Source of the DNA: Ignavibacteriales bacterium
Lineage (GTDB): Bacteria; Bacteroidota; Ignavibacteria; Ignavibacteriales; Ignavibacteriaceae
Assembly (NCBI GenBank): GCA_016709765.1
Contig: JADJMD010000014.1
Location: forward strand, 1-64,000
Direction of reading: 5' to 3'
Length of the DNA stretch: 64,000 bases
Positions 35,170-44,703 of the stretch are shown piece after piece. Under the pieces are notes generated by a model. That model did no database searches. It was not told the DNA's origin and saw only the letters and a list, made by a program, of their open reading frames with translations. Within the stretch, counting starts at the first letter, position 1. Each line of letters starts with the position of its first letter. The translations under genes were made by a program, and so were the position numbers.

Positions 35170-37350
35170 ATGCAAAAGATTTACATCTTTTATTTGAGTT
35201 TTATATTAACAATATTATTTACAACATTAGCATTAAGTCAAACAATTGTTTTTCAAGACAATTTTGATACTTACACAGCAGGACAACAAATAGCTTGTCA
35301 AAGTGCTGGTATTTGGCAAACTTGGACTAATAATCCATGCAGTGCAACAGAGGATGCATATATCTCTAATGTTTATTCATTTAGTGGTACCAATTCAATT
35401 CTAATAAAGCAAAATAATGATGTAGTAAGGGATCATGGTTTATTATTAAATGGTGTGGCTGAGATAAACTTTCAGGTTTTTATACCGGCTGGTAAAGCCG
35501 GATATTTTAATACTCTGGCTAATTTTGCACCACCAACGTATGTATGGGCAATGCAAGTTTTTTTCAATTCACCTGGGACAGGAACATTAGATGCAGCAGG
35601 AGCAAATGCAGCAGCATTTAGTTATCCACAAAATATGTGGTTCCCAGTAAAAGTAGTTGCAGATTTGGTTGCAGATAGAGGAGAATTTTGGATTAATGGC
35701 TCGTTAATACATTCCTGGCAATATTCAAAAGGAACTTTCGGTTCACCTACAATTGCAATGTCATTGGATGGAACTGATTTTTATGGATACACTATAAATG
35801 ATGAAATGTATATTGATGATTACAACATTGTGTACACTCCTATCGCTTCAAACAAAATATCAAGTACAACAACCGGCGGTAATTGGAGTTCCGGAAGCAC
35901 TTGGGTTGGGGAAAGTATCCCAGATCAAAATAGAGATGTGGAAATTGTTGCTGGAGCTACTGTAACATTAACTGCTAACACTAATAGAAATGGAAGAACA
36001 ATTGTAAATGGAAATTTAGATTGCGGGATCTTTAATATCACTGGGACTGGTCATTTTGTACTTTCAGCTTATGCAACCTTACGAACAGCCTCCTCAGCAG
36101 GAATAAATTCAACAGGAGCTTTAGGAAATATTCAAGTTACAGGTTCGCGAACTTTTAATCAGTATGCAAATTATGTGTATAACGGCACTAACACTCAAGT
36201 TACTGGTGATGGTTTACCTCAATCCGTAAAAAGTTTATCAATAAATAATTCGACTGGTGTTACATTAATTAATAATACTTCAGTTTTCGGAACACTAAAT
36301 CTGAATAATGGAAATCTATTTACAAATTCGAATATATTATCCCTTGGCACAAGTGTAACAAATTTAGGAGTTCTAAATTCTTCTTTCGGTAGTGTTGTAG
36401 GAAATTTTAATAGATGGATTTCAAACTCTTCAAGTATTTTATTTCCTGTTGGAACTTCACCAACAAAATACACTCCAGTAACTCTTGGTAATGTTGTTGG
36501 AAGTGGAACATTTTCTGTAAGCGCCATTGCAGGTATTCATCCAACAATCCTCAATCCAAATTTTTTGCAAATGTATTGGAAGCTTACCAGCTTTGGAATT
36601 ACATCTACTGATATTACATTTAATTATTTAGATTCAGATGTTGTTGGCGATGAAAATCAATATTCCTTGTTTAAGTATGATGGAAACTGGTTGCCTTATT
36701 CCCCTATCACTTTAAATACAACGGCCAATACTGTAACTATTGTTGGAGTAAGTTCCTTTTCAGATTGGACTTTAGGAATTGATGACCCGCTTCCAGTTGA
36801 ACTTTCATTATTCTCAGCTACAACAATTGGCTCAACTGTTAAGTTAAGCTGGCAAACTGCAACAGAAATTAATAACTATGGATTTGATGTTGAACGTTCG
36901 GCTGTGAAAGGTAATTGGGAGAAGATAGGTTTTGTTAATGGTAATGGAAATTCAAACTCAGCAAAAAATTATTCTTTTATTGATGATAAAATTTCAGCAG
37001 GAAAATATTCATACAGATTAAAACAGATCGATAATGATGGACAATTTGAATACTCAAAAATAATTGAAGTTGATTTTAATTGTGTAAATAAATTTGAGCT
37101 AAGTCAGAATTTTCCAAATCCGTTTAATCCTACTACAACAATTAATTTTAATCTGCCACAAGCAGGAATGGTAAGGCTAACACTCTATAACATACTTGGA
37201 CAGGAAATAAGAAAACTTGTAAATGAGTATAGTGAAGCAGGCACACACACAGTAAACTTCAACGCAAACGATCTTAACAGTGGAATGTACATTTACAAAA
37301 TAGAAGCTAATGGCTTAACACAGACAAGAAAAATGACGCTGGCTAAATAG
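35170..37350 (+). CDS. Secreted protein with T9SS sorting domain, unknown N-terminal domain
   Basis: The preferred start is ATG 35170, preceded by AAGGA at 35158-35162; it gives a signal peptide (MQKIYIFYLSFILTILFTTLALSQ). The upstream Met at 35140 would add ten charged residues. The mature 700-aa protein opens with a jelly-roll-like domain (about 25-235, VFQDNFDTYTAGQQI, AEFWINGSLIHSW-like text), as in LamG or carbohydrate-binding proteins. A beta-rich repeat region follows (about 240-530, GNWSSGSTWVGESIPDQNRDV). The linker PVELSLFSATTIG and the sorting module NFPNPFNPTTTINFNLPQAGMV close the protein. It is probably a surface or secreted protein binding polymer; no catalytic residues were recognised. 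Confidence 0.8.
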   Translation: MQKIYIFYLSFILTILFTTLALSQTIVFQDNFDTYTAGQQIACQSAGIWQTWTNNPCSATEDAYISNVYSFSGTNSILIKQNNDVVRDHGLLLNGVAEINFQVFIPAGKAGYFNTLANFAPPTYVWAMQVFFNSPGTGTLDAAGANAAAFSYPQNMWFPVKVVADLVADRGEFWINGSLIHSWQYSKGTFGSPTIAMSLDGTDFYGYTINDEMYIDDYNIVYTPIASNKISSTTTGGNWSSGSTWVGESIPDQNRDVEIVAGATVTLTANTNRNGRTIVNGNLDCGIFNITGTGHFVLSAYATLRTASSAGINSTGALGNIQVTGSRTFNQYANYVYNGTNTQVTGDGLPQSVKSLSINNSTGVTLINNTSVFGTLNLNNGNLFTNSNILSLGTSVTNLGVLNSSFGSVVGNFNRWISNSSSILFPVGTSPTKYTPVTLGNVVGSGTFSVSAIAGIHPTILNPNFLQMYWKLTSFGITSTDITFNYLDSDVVGDENQYSLFKYDGNWLPYSPITLNTTANTVTIVGVSSFSDWTLGIDDPLPVELSLFSATTIGSTVKLSWQTATEINNYGFDVERSAVKGNWEKIGFVNGNGNSNSAKNYSFIDDKISAGKYSYRLKQIDNDGQFEYSKIIEVDFNCVNKFELSQNFPNPFNPTTTINFNLPQAGMVRLTLYNILGQEIRKLVNEYSEAGTHTVNFNANDLNSGMYIYKIEANGLTQTRKMTLAK

Positions 37351-37400
37351 TCATTATAAAAATTTACACAGAAGTCATTCAGTGTGTCCTTCCTAAAAAA

Positions 37401-37418
37401 AGCTCAGGTAACTGAGCT
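37401..37418 (+). terminator. AGCTCAG-type hairpin terminator
   Basis: AGCTCAG and CTGAGCT arms (7 bp) enclose a GTAA loop, with an A-run before and TATTTTTC after. It is a diverged member of the GGCTCAG terminator family seen behind the minus-strand secreted genes. Confidence 0.75.
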
Positions 37419-37472
37419 TATTTTTCAAAACTTCAAGTTATAGTCCCAAATCAAATCCTTTATTAGTATCAA

Positions 37473-37521
37473 TTAATGGCATTTATCAAAAAAAGATTAT
37501 TAAAATTCATAATGCCATTAA
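37473..37521. repeat. 11-bp perfect inverted repeat
   Basis: TTAATGGCATT (37473-37483) and AATGCCATTAA (37511-37521) are perfect inverted copies separated by 27 nt. It lies in the 334-bp gap between two secreted genes, after the terminator. There is no T-run on either side, so it is not clearly a terminator; the function is unknown. Confidence 0.45.
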
Positions 37522-37684
37522 AAATCCACATTTATAGCCTAAGATCGCAGCGAAGCAAAGACAAACAAATTTTGATTAATCCTAAATACTTTCCAAAAAC
37601 TTTCGATAATGTGTATAAATAGTAGTGCATTTTCTATGCAAAAAAAATTCAAATGAAATATTTACCAACAATAAAGGGGTTTTT

Positions 37685-38935
37685 ATGAAAAACTCATTTT
37701 ACATTTTTTTATTAATAATTTTAATTACAAGTCTTTCATTTTCACAGAACATTTGGATAAATGAATTTAGCTACAACTGTGCTGATGACGGCGATGAGTT
37801 TGTTGAAATTGTTGCTCCCGTTGGGACAGACATGAGTACTTATGCAATTGTATTTTATGTTTTAGAAGGCGAGGCTTACAATGCAAATGCTTACGCTCAA
37901 TTAAATGGAAATATTACAAGCACAAATTCCGATAATGGAAAAGGATTTTTTGTTGTTACTACAAATAACAGCAATTTATTAAATATTTATAATCCTATCC
38001 CAAGTGGAATTGTTACTCAAACCGTTATGAACGAAATGGGACTTACAAATGAAACTGGTGGAATTTTGTTAGTCAATCACTCGACTGGAGAGATTATTCA
38101 TGGTGTTTGTTATGAATTACCAGTTTCAAGCGAATTACCAACAGTGGTTTATAATAAATTAAATGAAGATCCACAGTGGGAGGAAAAAGATTTTAATTTA
38201 GTTAAAAGTCCGTTAGATGCTGTACGTTTGCCTTTGATTGATGATGGAAATTCTTTTCCAACCGGAAGCATTTCTATGATAGGTACTGGTTTCTCACATG
38301 TTTGGACAACAACTGCAGGTAGCACTCGTAGCAGTATTAGTACTCCTGGAGCATTAAATTATAGTCAAGGGGCCTTACCAGTTGAGCTTTCTTCATTTAT
38401 TGCAACTGTATTAGCAAGCGCTGTTAAACTAAGCTGGAGAACTGAAACTGAAGTGAACAACTTTGGATTTGATATTGAAAGAAAATCAGCAATAGGAAGC
38501 TGGGAAAAAATTAACTTTGTAAATGGTTGCGGAAACTCAAACTCACCAAAATATTATTCATTTGTAGATATGAGTATAAGGAATGGAAATTACTCATACC
38601 GATTAAAACAAATAGATAGCGATGGAAAATTTGCGTATTCAAATGTTGTCGAGATTACATTCAGTAATTCGTTGGACTATTCTTTGAATCAAAACTACCC
38701 GAACCCTTTTAATCCAAGCACAAAAATTAATTTTACTTTGCCTCAATCAGGATTTGTAAAATTAACAGTTTATAATTTACTAGGTCAGCAGATTAAAACT
38801 CTTATAAATGAGTTTAAAGAATCAGGATTACATTCAATAAATTTTAATGCAAGCGATTTAAATAGCGGAATCTATATCTATAAACTTGAATCAAATAATT
38901 TTACCCAAACAAGAAAAATGACACTAATTAAATAA
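37685..38935 (+). CDS. Secreted lamin-tail-like protein with T9SS sorting domain
   Basis: The preferred start is ATG 37685, behind AAAGGGG and giving a signal peptide (MKNSFYIFLLIILITSLSFSQN); the frame is open 60 bp further up but without a signal. The mature protein of about 395 aa begins with a lamin-tail-like or surface-adhesion domain (IWINEFSYNCADDGDEFVEIV), about 22-215. It ends with the linker PVELSSFIATVLASAVKLSW and the sorting module NYPNPFNPSTKINFTLPQSGFV to TRKMTLIK. No enzyme signature was seen. Its cysteines near positions 33 and 158 could pair. It is ended by its own terminator at 38961. Confidence 0.83.
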   Translation: MKNSFYIFLLIILITSLSFSQNIWINEFSYNCADDGDEFVEIVAPVGTDMSTYAIVFYVLEGEAYNANAYAQLNGNITSTNSDNGKGFFVVTTNNSNLLNIYNPIPSGIVTQTVMNEMGLTNETGGILLVNHSTGEIIHGVCYELPVSSELPTVVYNKLNEDPQWEEKDFNLVKSPLDAVRLPLIDDGNSFPTGSISMIGTGFSHVWTTTAGSTRSSISTPGALNYSQGALPVELSSFIATVLASAVKLSWRTETEVNNFGFDIERKSAIGSWEKINFVNGCGNSNSPKYYSFVDMSIRNGNYSYRLKQIDSDGKFAYSNVVEITFSNSLDYSLNQNYPNPFNPSTKINFTLPQSGFVKLTVYNLLGQQIKTLINEFKESGLHSINFNASDLNSGIYIYKLESNNFTQTRKMTLIK

Positions 38936-38960
38936 AAATTCGCTCTTCTAAATTCGTTAA

Positions 38961-38984
38961 AAGTCCCAATATCTATTGGGACTT
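38961..38984 (+). terminator. Hairpin terminator of the lamin-tail-like gene
   Basis: AAGTCCCAAT and ATTGGGACTT form a perfect 10-bp stem around ATCT, followed by TTTTTTTA counting the final stem bases. The upstream A-run makes it potentially bidirectional. It differs in sequence from the GGCTCAG family. Confidence 0.88.
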
Positions 38985-39184
38985 TTTTTATTTCTACAAA
39001 AATCTGTCCAATTCTATGCTGTTTACAGCCCCAGAGCTTTTTCTAAAACACCCATTAGTTTTAAAACTATTAGATTAAGAAATGATTAAAATTCCTTATT
39101 TACTTCACATTGAATAAATGTTTTACTATTTTTTAGTTAAAATAATTCTAATAAATAATTTCATAACTATATTTGAGGTTGATC

Positions 39185-40927
39185 ATGCAAAAAACGCTCT
39201 ACACACTTTTATTTTCAGTTTTCGTCTTAACTGTGTTAATAAATGCACAGGATAGTAGAACAAATCAAGAAAATTACAGAAATACACCAATATCTCACAT
39301 CCCAAGTGAAGCAGTTTTATTTATGGATGATATGAACGGCGATAATACTCTGACTGGTATTCAAGCCAGAGGCTGGACATTCGATGATGTTGATGGAGCC
39401 GGAACAACAACAGTATTCCAAGGAAATGCTGCAGCAGTTTTTCCATCCTATGAAGGTCCTGATACTGGTTATGTTGGCCAAAATTACAATGGTGCTTTTG
39501 GCGGCGGACTTTTAATTGATCAATGGTTGATATCTCCTCCAATAGCAGTTACAGCTGGCGATACACTTAAATTTTGGCATCGTTCACCTGATGCTAGTAT
39601 TTATCCTGACCCACTTCAAGTATGGGTTTCCACAACAGGTGGTACAAGCCATACGGATTTTGATGTTCAATTAAGTTCATTTAATAGTTCAACAGCAGGT
39701 TGGCAACAATATGTTGGCAACTTCACTACAACTGGAACTGTTACATTTGCAGTTAGATATTACACTACAAGCGGTGGGCCTTCTGGTTCACAATCTGATT
39801 ATGTTGGTTTAGATTTATTTGAAGTTGTTGGAGTAGCAGGCGGAGCTTCAGATTTATACATCTCTGAATACTTAGAAGGTTCAAGCAATAATAAAGCTAT
39901 GGAACTATATAATCCAACAAACGCTCCTATTGATTTGTCAAATTATAGATTAGTTAGAGCTAATAATGGCGCAGATTCAATTCAATATGTACAACCTCTC
40001 AATGGTATGTTAGCTGCTGGTGATGTTTATGTAGTAGCAAATCCAAGTGCTAATCCACTAATCTTGGCAGTTGCTGATCTTGATACCGGTGCAATTACTT
40101 TTTATAACGGCGATGATTATATGGCATTGGAAAAAGATGTTGCTATGGTTTGGACACCTATAGATGTAATTGGCATATTAGGAGTGGACCCAGGAACTAA
40201 CTGGTTAGTAGCTGGTGTTCCTGGAACTTCAGAAAAAACCTTAGTAAGAAAACCAAATGTTTTAAAGGGTAACACTGACTGGGCTGCCTCTGCTGGAACA
40301 GATTCTCTTGATTCAGAATGGTTAGTTTATCCGCAAGATACTTTTACTTTTCTTGGAAATCACGTTGTACCTGTTGAATTAACATCGTTTGCTGCTGCTG
40401 TAAGTGGTAACACCGTTAATCTTAACTGGACAACGGCAACTGAATTGAACAATTCCGGATTTGAAGTTGAAAGAAAATTAAATTCGGGTGCATGGACGAA
40501 GATTAGCTTTGTTGCAGGTTTTGGAACAACTACTGAACAAAAAAGTTATTATTTCACAGATGATAATCTAACAGTCGGTAAATACAGCTATAGATTAAAA
40601 CAAGTTGATTTTGATGGAACATTTGAATATTCAAACGTAATTGAAGCTGAAATTATTGCTGTTGATAAATTTGAATTATCACAAAATTATCCAAATCCAT
40701 TTAACCCAACTACAACAATCAAATTTAATTTACCAGAAGCTGGTAATGTTAAACTCGCAGTTTATAATTTGTTAGGACAGGAAGTTAAAACTCTTGTTAG
40801 TGGATTTAAGGCTGCCGGTTCTTATTCAATTAACTTTGATGCAAAAAACCTTTCTAGTGGAATTTATATCTACAAGATTGAAGCTAACAACTTCACTCAA
40901 ACAAGAAAGATGACTTTACTTAAATAG
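39185..40927 (+). CDS. Secreted choice-of-anchor J / lamin-tail protein with T9SS sorting domain
   Basis: ATG 39185 gives a signal peptide (MQKTLYTLLFSVFVLTVLINAQ) with GAGG seven bases upstream; an ATG four codons earlier is possible. Of about 580 aa, residues 45-220 form a choice-of-anchor J (cleaved-adhesin) jelly-roll, with FMDDMNGDNTLTGIQARGWTF, DQWLISPPIAV and DYVGLDLFEVVG. A lamin-tail domain follows at about 225-395 (LYISEYLEGSSNNKAMELYN), then the linker PVELTSFAAAVSG and the sorting module NYPNPFNPTTTIKFNLPEAGNV. It is likely a surface adhesin or a component of an extracellular complex. A strong terminator follows at 40951. Confidence 0.88.
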   Translation: MQKTLYTLLFSVFVLTVLINAQDSRTNQENYRNTPISHIPSEAVLFMDDMNGDNTLTGIQARGWTFDDVDGAGTTTVFQGNAAAVFPSYEGPDTGYVGQNYNGAFGGGLLIDQWLISPPIAVTAGDTLKFWHRSPDASIYPDPLQVWVSTTGGTSHTDFDVQLSSFNSSTAGWQQYVGNFTTTGTVTFAVRYYTTSGGPSGSQSDYVGLDLFEVVGVAGGASDLYISEYLEGSSNNKAMELYNPTNAPIDLSNYRLVRANNGADSIQYVQPLNGMLAAGDVYVVANPSANPLILAVADLDTGAITFYNGDDYMALEKDVAMVWTPIDVIGILGVDPGTNWLVAGVPGTSEKTLVRKPNVLKGNTDWAASAGTDSLDSEWLVYPQDTFTFLGNHVVPVELTSFAAAVSGNTVNLNWTTATELNNSGFEVERKLNSGAWTKISFVAGFGTTTEQKSYYFTDDNLTVGKYSYRLKQVDFDGTFEYSNVIEAEIIAVDKFELSQNYPNPFNPTTTIKFNLPEAGNVKLAVYNLLGQEVKTLVSGFKAAGSYSINFDAKNLSSGIYIYKIEANNFTQTRKMTLLK

Positions 40928-40950
40928 TAAATACTTTATTTTTGTTATAA

Positions 40951-40972
40951 AGCCCCGAATTTATTCGGGGCT
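40951..40972 (+). terminator. Strong GC-rich hairpin terminator
   Basis: AGCCCCGAA and TTCGGGGCT form a perfect 9-bp stem around TTTA, followed by TTTTTATTTTT. It ends the secreted gene before the TIGR01777 epimerase gene. Confidence 0.9.
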
Positions 40973-41027
40973 TTTTTATTTTTGAACGAAATTTTTGTTT
41001 ATTTGTTTAGTTTAAAAAGGATTGTTA

Positions 41028-41945
41028 ATGTCTAAAAGGATAATTATTACGGGTGCTACCGGATTGGTTGGAAAAGAGATAGCCACCGCATTGATCCAAC
41101 GTGGTGATGATATAATTATATTTAGCAGAAATACTGCAAAGGCAAAATCGATTTTTCCGATTGCAAAAGAATATGTTGAATGGGATTACCATAAACCTGA
41201 AAACTGGAAATCACATTTAGAAAATTCTAATGCTGTTGTTCATCTTGCCGGAACAAATCTTTTTGCTAAGAGGTGGAATAATGATTTTAAAAATGAGATT
41301 ATCGAATCTAGACAAGCAAGCACAAAAAATCTTGTTGATGCAATTAAATCTTGTATTAAAAAGCCGGAAGTTTTTATATCGGCTTCTGGCATTGATTATT
41401 ACGGTAATACTGTAGATAAATTAGTAGATGAAAATTACCCTGCAGGAAATGATTTTCTTGCAGATGTTTGCAAAATTTGGGAAAGTGAAGCCAAACAAGT
41501 TGAATCTGTTGGGGTGAGAAGTGTTCAGGTTCGTACAGGTTTGGTATTAAGTAAAGTAGATGGAGCTTTAAAACAAATGCTTCCACCATTTAAATTCTTC
41601 ATCGGTGGACCGCTTGGCAATGGAAAACAATGGACATCGTGGTTGCACATTGATGATATTGTTGGAATTTATTTACATGCAATCGATAATGTAAATTTTA
41701 GCAATGCTGTAAATGCAGCTTCACCAAATCCTGTTACTATGAAAGAGTTTGCAAGTGCATTAGGTAAAGTCTTAATTCGTCCTTCTCTATTTCCTGTTCC
41801 TAAATTTGTTCTAAAATTAGTCGTGGGAGAAGCCGCTGAAGTTATTACAGCGAGTCACAAAGTGGAAGTTAAAAAATTATTAACAAGCGGTTATAAATTT
41901 AAGTTTGAAAATTTGGTTGGTGCTTTGCAAAACTTACTAAAATAG
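41028..41945 (+). CDS. TIGR01777 family epimerase-like SDR protein
   Basis: This is an atypical short-chain dehydrogenase/reductase of the TIGR01777 (YfcH-like) family. ATG 41028 is chosen because AAAAAGG lies seven bases upstream; the open frame extends only two codons further to a TTG. The NAD(P) motif is ITGATGLVGKEIATAL at the N-terminus, then VVHLAGTNLFAKRWN, FISASGIDYYGN and VRTGLVLSKVDGALKQMLPPF. It is 305 aa long with a DUF1731-like C-terminal part (KLVVGEAAEVITASHKVE). Family members are thought to act on nucleotide sugars or cofactor precursors, but the substrate is unknown. It converges with ahcY at a shared terminator. Confidence 0.9.
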   Translation: MSKRIIITGATGLVGKEIATALIQRGDDIIIFSRNTAKAKSIFPIAKEYVEWDYHKPENWKSHLENSNAVVHLAGTNLFAKRWNNDFKNEIIESRQASTKNLVDAIKSCIKKPEVFISASGIDYYGNTVDKLVDENYPAGNDFLADVCKIWESEAKQVESVGVRSVQVRTGLVLSKVDGALKQMLPPFKFFIGGPLGNGKQWTSWLHIDDIVGIYLHAIDNVNFSNAVNAASPNPVTMKEFASALGKVLIRPSLFPVPKFVLKLVVGEAAEVITASHKVEVKKLLTSGYKFKFENLVGALQNLLK

Positions 41946-41972
41946 AAAAGGACTTGAAACTCAAGTCCTTTT
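41946..41972. terminator. Bidirectional terminator between TIGR01777 gene and ahcY
   Basis: AAAAGGACTTGA and TCAAGTCCTTTT are perfect 12-bp arms around AAC. Both genes stop within 15 bases of it on converging strands, and the A/T ends serve both directions. Confidence 0.9.
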
Positions 41973-41986
41973 CTATTTGCTTTATT

Positions 41987-43315
41987 TTAGTATCTGTAAT
42001 AATCCGGTTTGAATGGACCTTCCACCGTTACACCAATGTATTTAGCTTGTTCCGAAGTCAATGAATCAAGCTCAACACCTATTTTCTTTAAGTGTAATCT
42101 TGCAACTTTTTCATCAAGATGCTTTGGCAAAGTATAAACTTTGTTTTCATATCTTTCAGGATGATTCCAAAGTTCTAATTGTGCAAGTGTTTGATTTGTG
42201 AACGAGTTTGACATTACAAAAGAAGGATGACCAGTTGCACAACCAAGATTTACTAATCTGCCTTCTGCAAGCACTAAAAGGTCTTTTCCATCAATTGTAT
42301 ATTTATCAACTTGTGGTTTGATAGTGTTCTTAGTGTTACCATAATTTTTATTCAACCAAGCCATGTCAATTTCAGTATCAAAGTGTCCGATGTTGCAAAC
42401 AACAGCTTTATCCTTCAGCATTTTAAAGTGTTTTCCGTTAACCACATTCATATTACCTGTAGCGGTAACAACAATATCAGCTTCTTTAATTGCATCATCC
42501 ATCTTTTTAACTTCATACCCTTCCATTGCTGCTTGTAATGCACAGATAGGATCAATCTCTGTAACGATTACTCTTACATTAGCATTTTTTAAAGATTCGG
42601 CTGAACCTTTGCCAACGTCACCAAAACCAGCAACAACAGCAACTTTACCTGCAAGCATTAAATCAGTTGCTCTGCGTATAGCATCTACTAAAGATTCACG
42701 GCATCCGTATTTATTATCAAATTTAGATTTTGTAACTGAATCATTAACATTTATAGCAGGAATTGGAAGAGTTCCATTTTGCATTCTTTCATACAAACGA
42801 TGAACTCCGGTTGTTGTTTCTTCAGATAATCCTTTTATACCAACAGCTAACTCAGGATAATGATCAAATACCATATTTGTAAGATCACCGCCATCATCAA
42901 GAATCATGTTTAATGGTCTTGATTCATCACCAAAAAATAATGTTTGTTCAATACACCAATTAAATTCTTCTTCATTCATTCCTTTCCATGCAAACACGGG
43001 AACACCGGCAGCAGCAATTGCAGCGGCGGCATGATCTTGTGTGGAAAAGATATTACAAGATGACCATTTAACTTCTGCTCCAAGATCAACTAATGTTTCA
43101 ATTAACACTGCTGTTTGAATTGTCATATGAAGACATCCAGCTATACGCGCATCTTTGAGTGGTTTCTTACCTTTAAACTCTTCTCGTAGAGCCATCAAAC
43201 CTGGCATTTCTGCTTCAGCTAATTCTATTTCTTTTCTTCCCCACTCAGCCAGTGAAATATCTTTAACTTTATATTTTAAGGAGAAATCAATTTTCTTATC
43301 TAACACATCACTCAT
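41987..43315 (-). CDS. ahcY: Adenosylhomocysteinase
   Basis: The product hydrolyses S-adenosylhomocysteine to adenosine and homocysteine, clearing the by-product of SAM-dependent methylation. At 442 aa it has SLAEWGRKEIELAEAEMPGL at the N-terminus, then GCLHMTIQTAVLIETL, NDSVTKSKFDNKYGCRESLVDAI (substrate Lys/Asp site), the NAD motif VAGFGDVGKGSAESL, and NIGHFDTEIDMAW. The C-terminus PDYYRY is the conserved end of the family. It lies 94 bp downstream of metK on the same strand, so the two enzymes of the SAM cycle are likely co-expressed. Confidence 0.98.
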   Translation of the reverse strand: MSDVLDKKIDFSLKYKVKDISLAEWGRKEIELAEAEMPGLMALREEFKGKKPLKDARIAGCLHMTIQTAVLIETLVDLGAEVKWSSCNIFSTQDHAAAAIAAAGVPVFAWKGMNEEEFNWCIEQTLFFGDESRPLNMILDDGGDLTNMVFDHYPELAVGIKGLSEETTTGVHRLYERMQNGTLPIPAINVNDSVTKSKFDNKYGCRESLVDAIRRATDLMLAGKVAVVAGFGDVGKGSAESLKNANVRVIVTEIDPICALQAAMEGYEVKKMDDAIKEADIVVTATGNMNVVNGKHFKMLKDKAVVCNIGHFDTEIDMAWLNKNYGNTKNTIKPQVDKYTIDGKDLLVLAEGRLVNLGCATGHPSFVMSNSFTNQTLAQLELWNHPERYENKVYTLPKHLDEKVARLHLKKIGVELDSLTSEQAKYIGVTVEGPFKPDYYRY

Positions 43316-43409
43316 TTTTTTACCTTTGCTTTTTTTATAATAATTTCTTAAGATTGATCAACAGTAACTGAACAATAAACAATCTATTAAAAGTTCACAA
43401 TTAATAATT

Positions 43410-44558
43410 TTATTTTTTAACGTACTTTTTAAATACAGGAACAAGATCGAGCTGTTCCCATGTAAAGTCTTTATCATTTCTACCAAAATGACCATAAGCA
43501 GATGTTTTTTGATAGATTGGTCTTCTTAGTTTTAATCGTGAGATAATTCCTTTTGGTGTAAGATCAACTTCTTTTTGAATCATTTTTGAAATTGCTGAAT
43601 CAGAAATTACTCCCGTTCCTTTTGTATCCACAAAAACAGAAATTGGTTTTGCAACACCAATAGCGTAAGAAACCTGTACCAAACATTCTTTAGCAAGCTT
43701 TGCAGCCACAACATTCTTTGCGATATGTCTTGCAGCGTAAGTTGCTGAACGATCTACCTTTGAGGGATCTTTCCCTGAAAAAGCTCCGCCGCCATGTGGT
43801 GCCCATCCGCCGTAAGTATCAACAATAATTTTTCTTCCCGTCAATCCGCTGTCACCGTGTGGTCCACCAATTTCAAATCTTCCGGTTGGGTTAACAAAAT
43901 ATTTTGTGTTCTTATCCAAATATTTTGCAGGAATAACTTTTTTAATTACATGTTCAAGTACATCAGACTTGATTTTACTTTGTTTTGCATCTCCGTCATG
44001 CTGAGTTGAGATCACAACTGCATCAACTCTTAAGGGTTTATTATTATCATCGTACTCAATTGTTACTTGTGATTTTGCATCAGGTCTTAGATAAGGCATT
44101 AATTTGGGATTTTTCTTTCTGATATCAGCAAGTTTTTGCATAAGCTTATGTGCAAACATAATTGGCATAGGCATTAGTTCTGGAGTTTGATCACAAGCAT
44201 AGCCAAACATTATTCCTTGATCCCCAGCTCCACCTGTATCAACTCCTATTGCGATGTCTGGGGACTGTGAATGAATTGCGTTTAATACTGAACATGACTC
44301 AGAATCAAATTTATATTCAGCTTTTGTGTACCCAATCTTTTCAACTGTATGTCTAACAATTTTTTGAATATCAACATAAGCAGTCGTTGTAATCTCGCCA
44401 CCAACTAAAACTAAACCTGTTGTAACAAATGTTTCGCAAGCAACTCTTGCAAAAGGATCCTGTGAATAAATAGCATCTAGCACTCCATCCGATATTGCAT
44501 CACTAACTTTATCCGGATGACCTTCAGAAACTGATTCTGATGTGAAAAAATATGACAT
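43410..44558 (-). CDS. metK: S-adenosylmethionine synthase
   Basis: The product makes SAM from methionine and ATP. At 382 aa it has FTSESVSEGHPDKVSDAISD, GAGDQGIMFGYACDQTPELMPMP, the P-loop-like GGAFSGKDPSKVDRSATYAARHIAKN and HGDSGLTGRKIIVDTYGG, all standard MetK signatures. It is divergent from the nitronate monooxygenase gene. The 5' leader of about 50 bp is too short for the known SAM riboswitches. ahcY follows on the same strand. Confidence 0.98.
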   Translation of the reverse strand: MSYFFTSESVSEGHPDKVSDAISDGVLDAIYSQDPFARVACETFVTTGLVLVGGEITTTAYVDIQKIVRHTVEKIGYTKAEYKFDSESCSVLNAIHSQSPDIAIGVDTGGAGDQGIMFGYACDQTPELMPMPIMFAHKLMQKLADIRKKNPKLMPYLRPDAKSQVTIEYDDNNKPLRVDAVVISTQHDGDAKQSKIKSDVLEHVIKKVIPAKYLDKNTKYFVNPTGRFEIGGPHGDSGLTGRKIIVDTYGGWAPHGGGAFSGKDPSKVDRSATYAARHIAKNVVAAKLAKECLVQVSYAIGVAKPISVFVDTKGTGVISDSAISKMIQKEVDLTPKGIISRLKLRRPIYQKTSAYGHFGRNDKDFTWEQLDLVPVFKKYVKK

Positions 44559-44703
44559 GTATAATTATTCCTTTGAATGATTTTTAATATGCAAATATGG
44601 ATTTTGAGTGGCAAATTTAACTAATCCCCTCATGATATACAAAATAACTTTAGCTAGATTTAGCTATCTTTTGAGCATTATTTTATCAAATCTTGGAACG
44701 CAG

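Noticed and set aside
42363..42803. Open frame of 146 codons on the plus strand, antisense to ahcY
   Set aside because: It lies wholly inside the adenosylhomocysteinase gene, has no family resemblance, and its codon pattern mirrors the real gene.
44559..44703. SAM riboswitch before metK
   Set aside because: The leader shows no SAM-I or SAM-II consensus and the space to the divergent gene is very short.
44608..44703. N-terminal extension of the nitronate monooxygenase from an earlier ATG
   Set aside because: The extra residues do not match the family N-terminus, while ATG 44704 gives the normal start.
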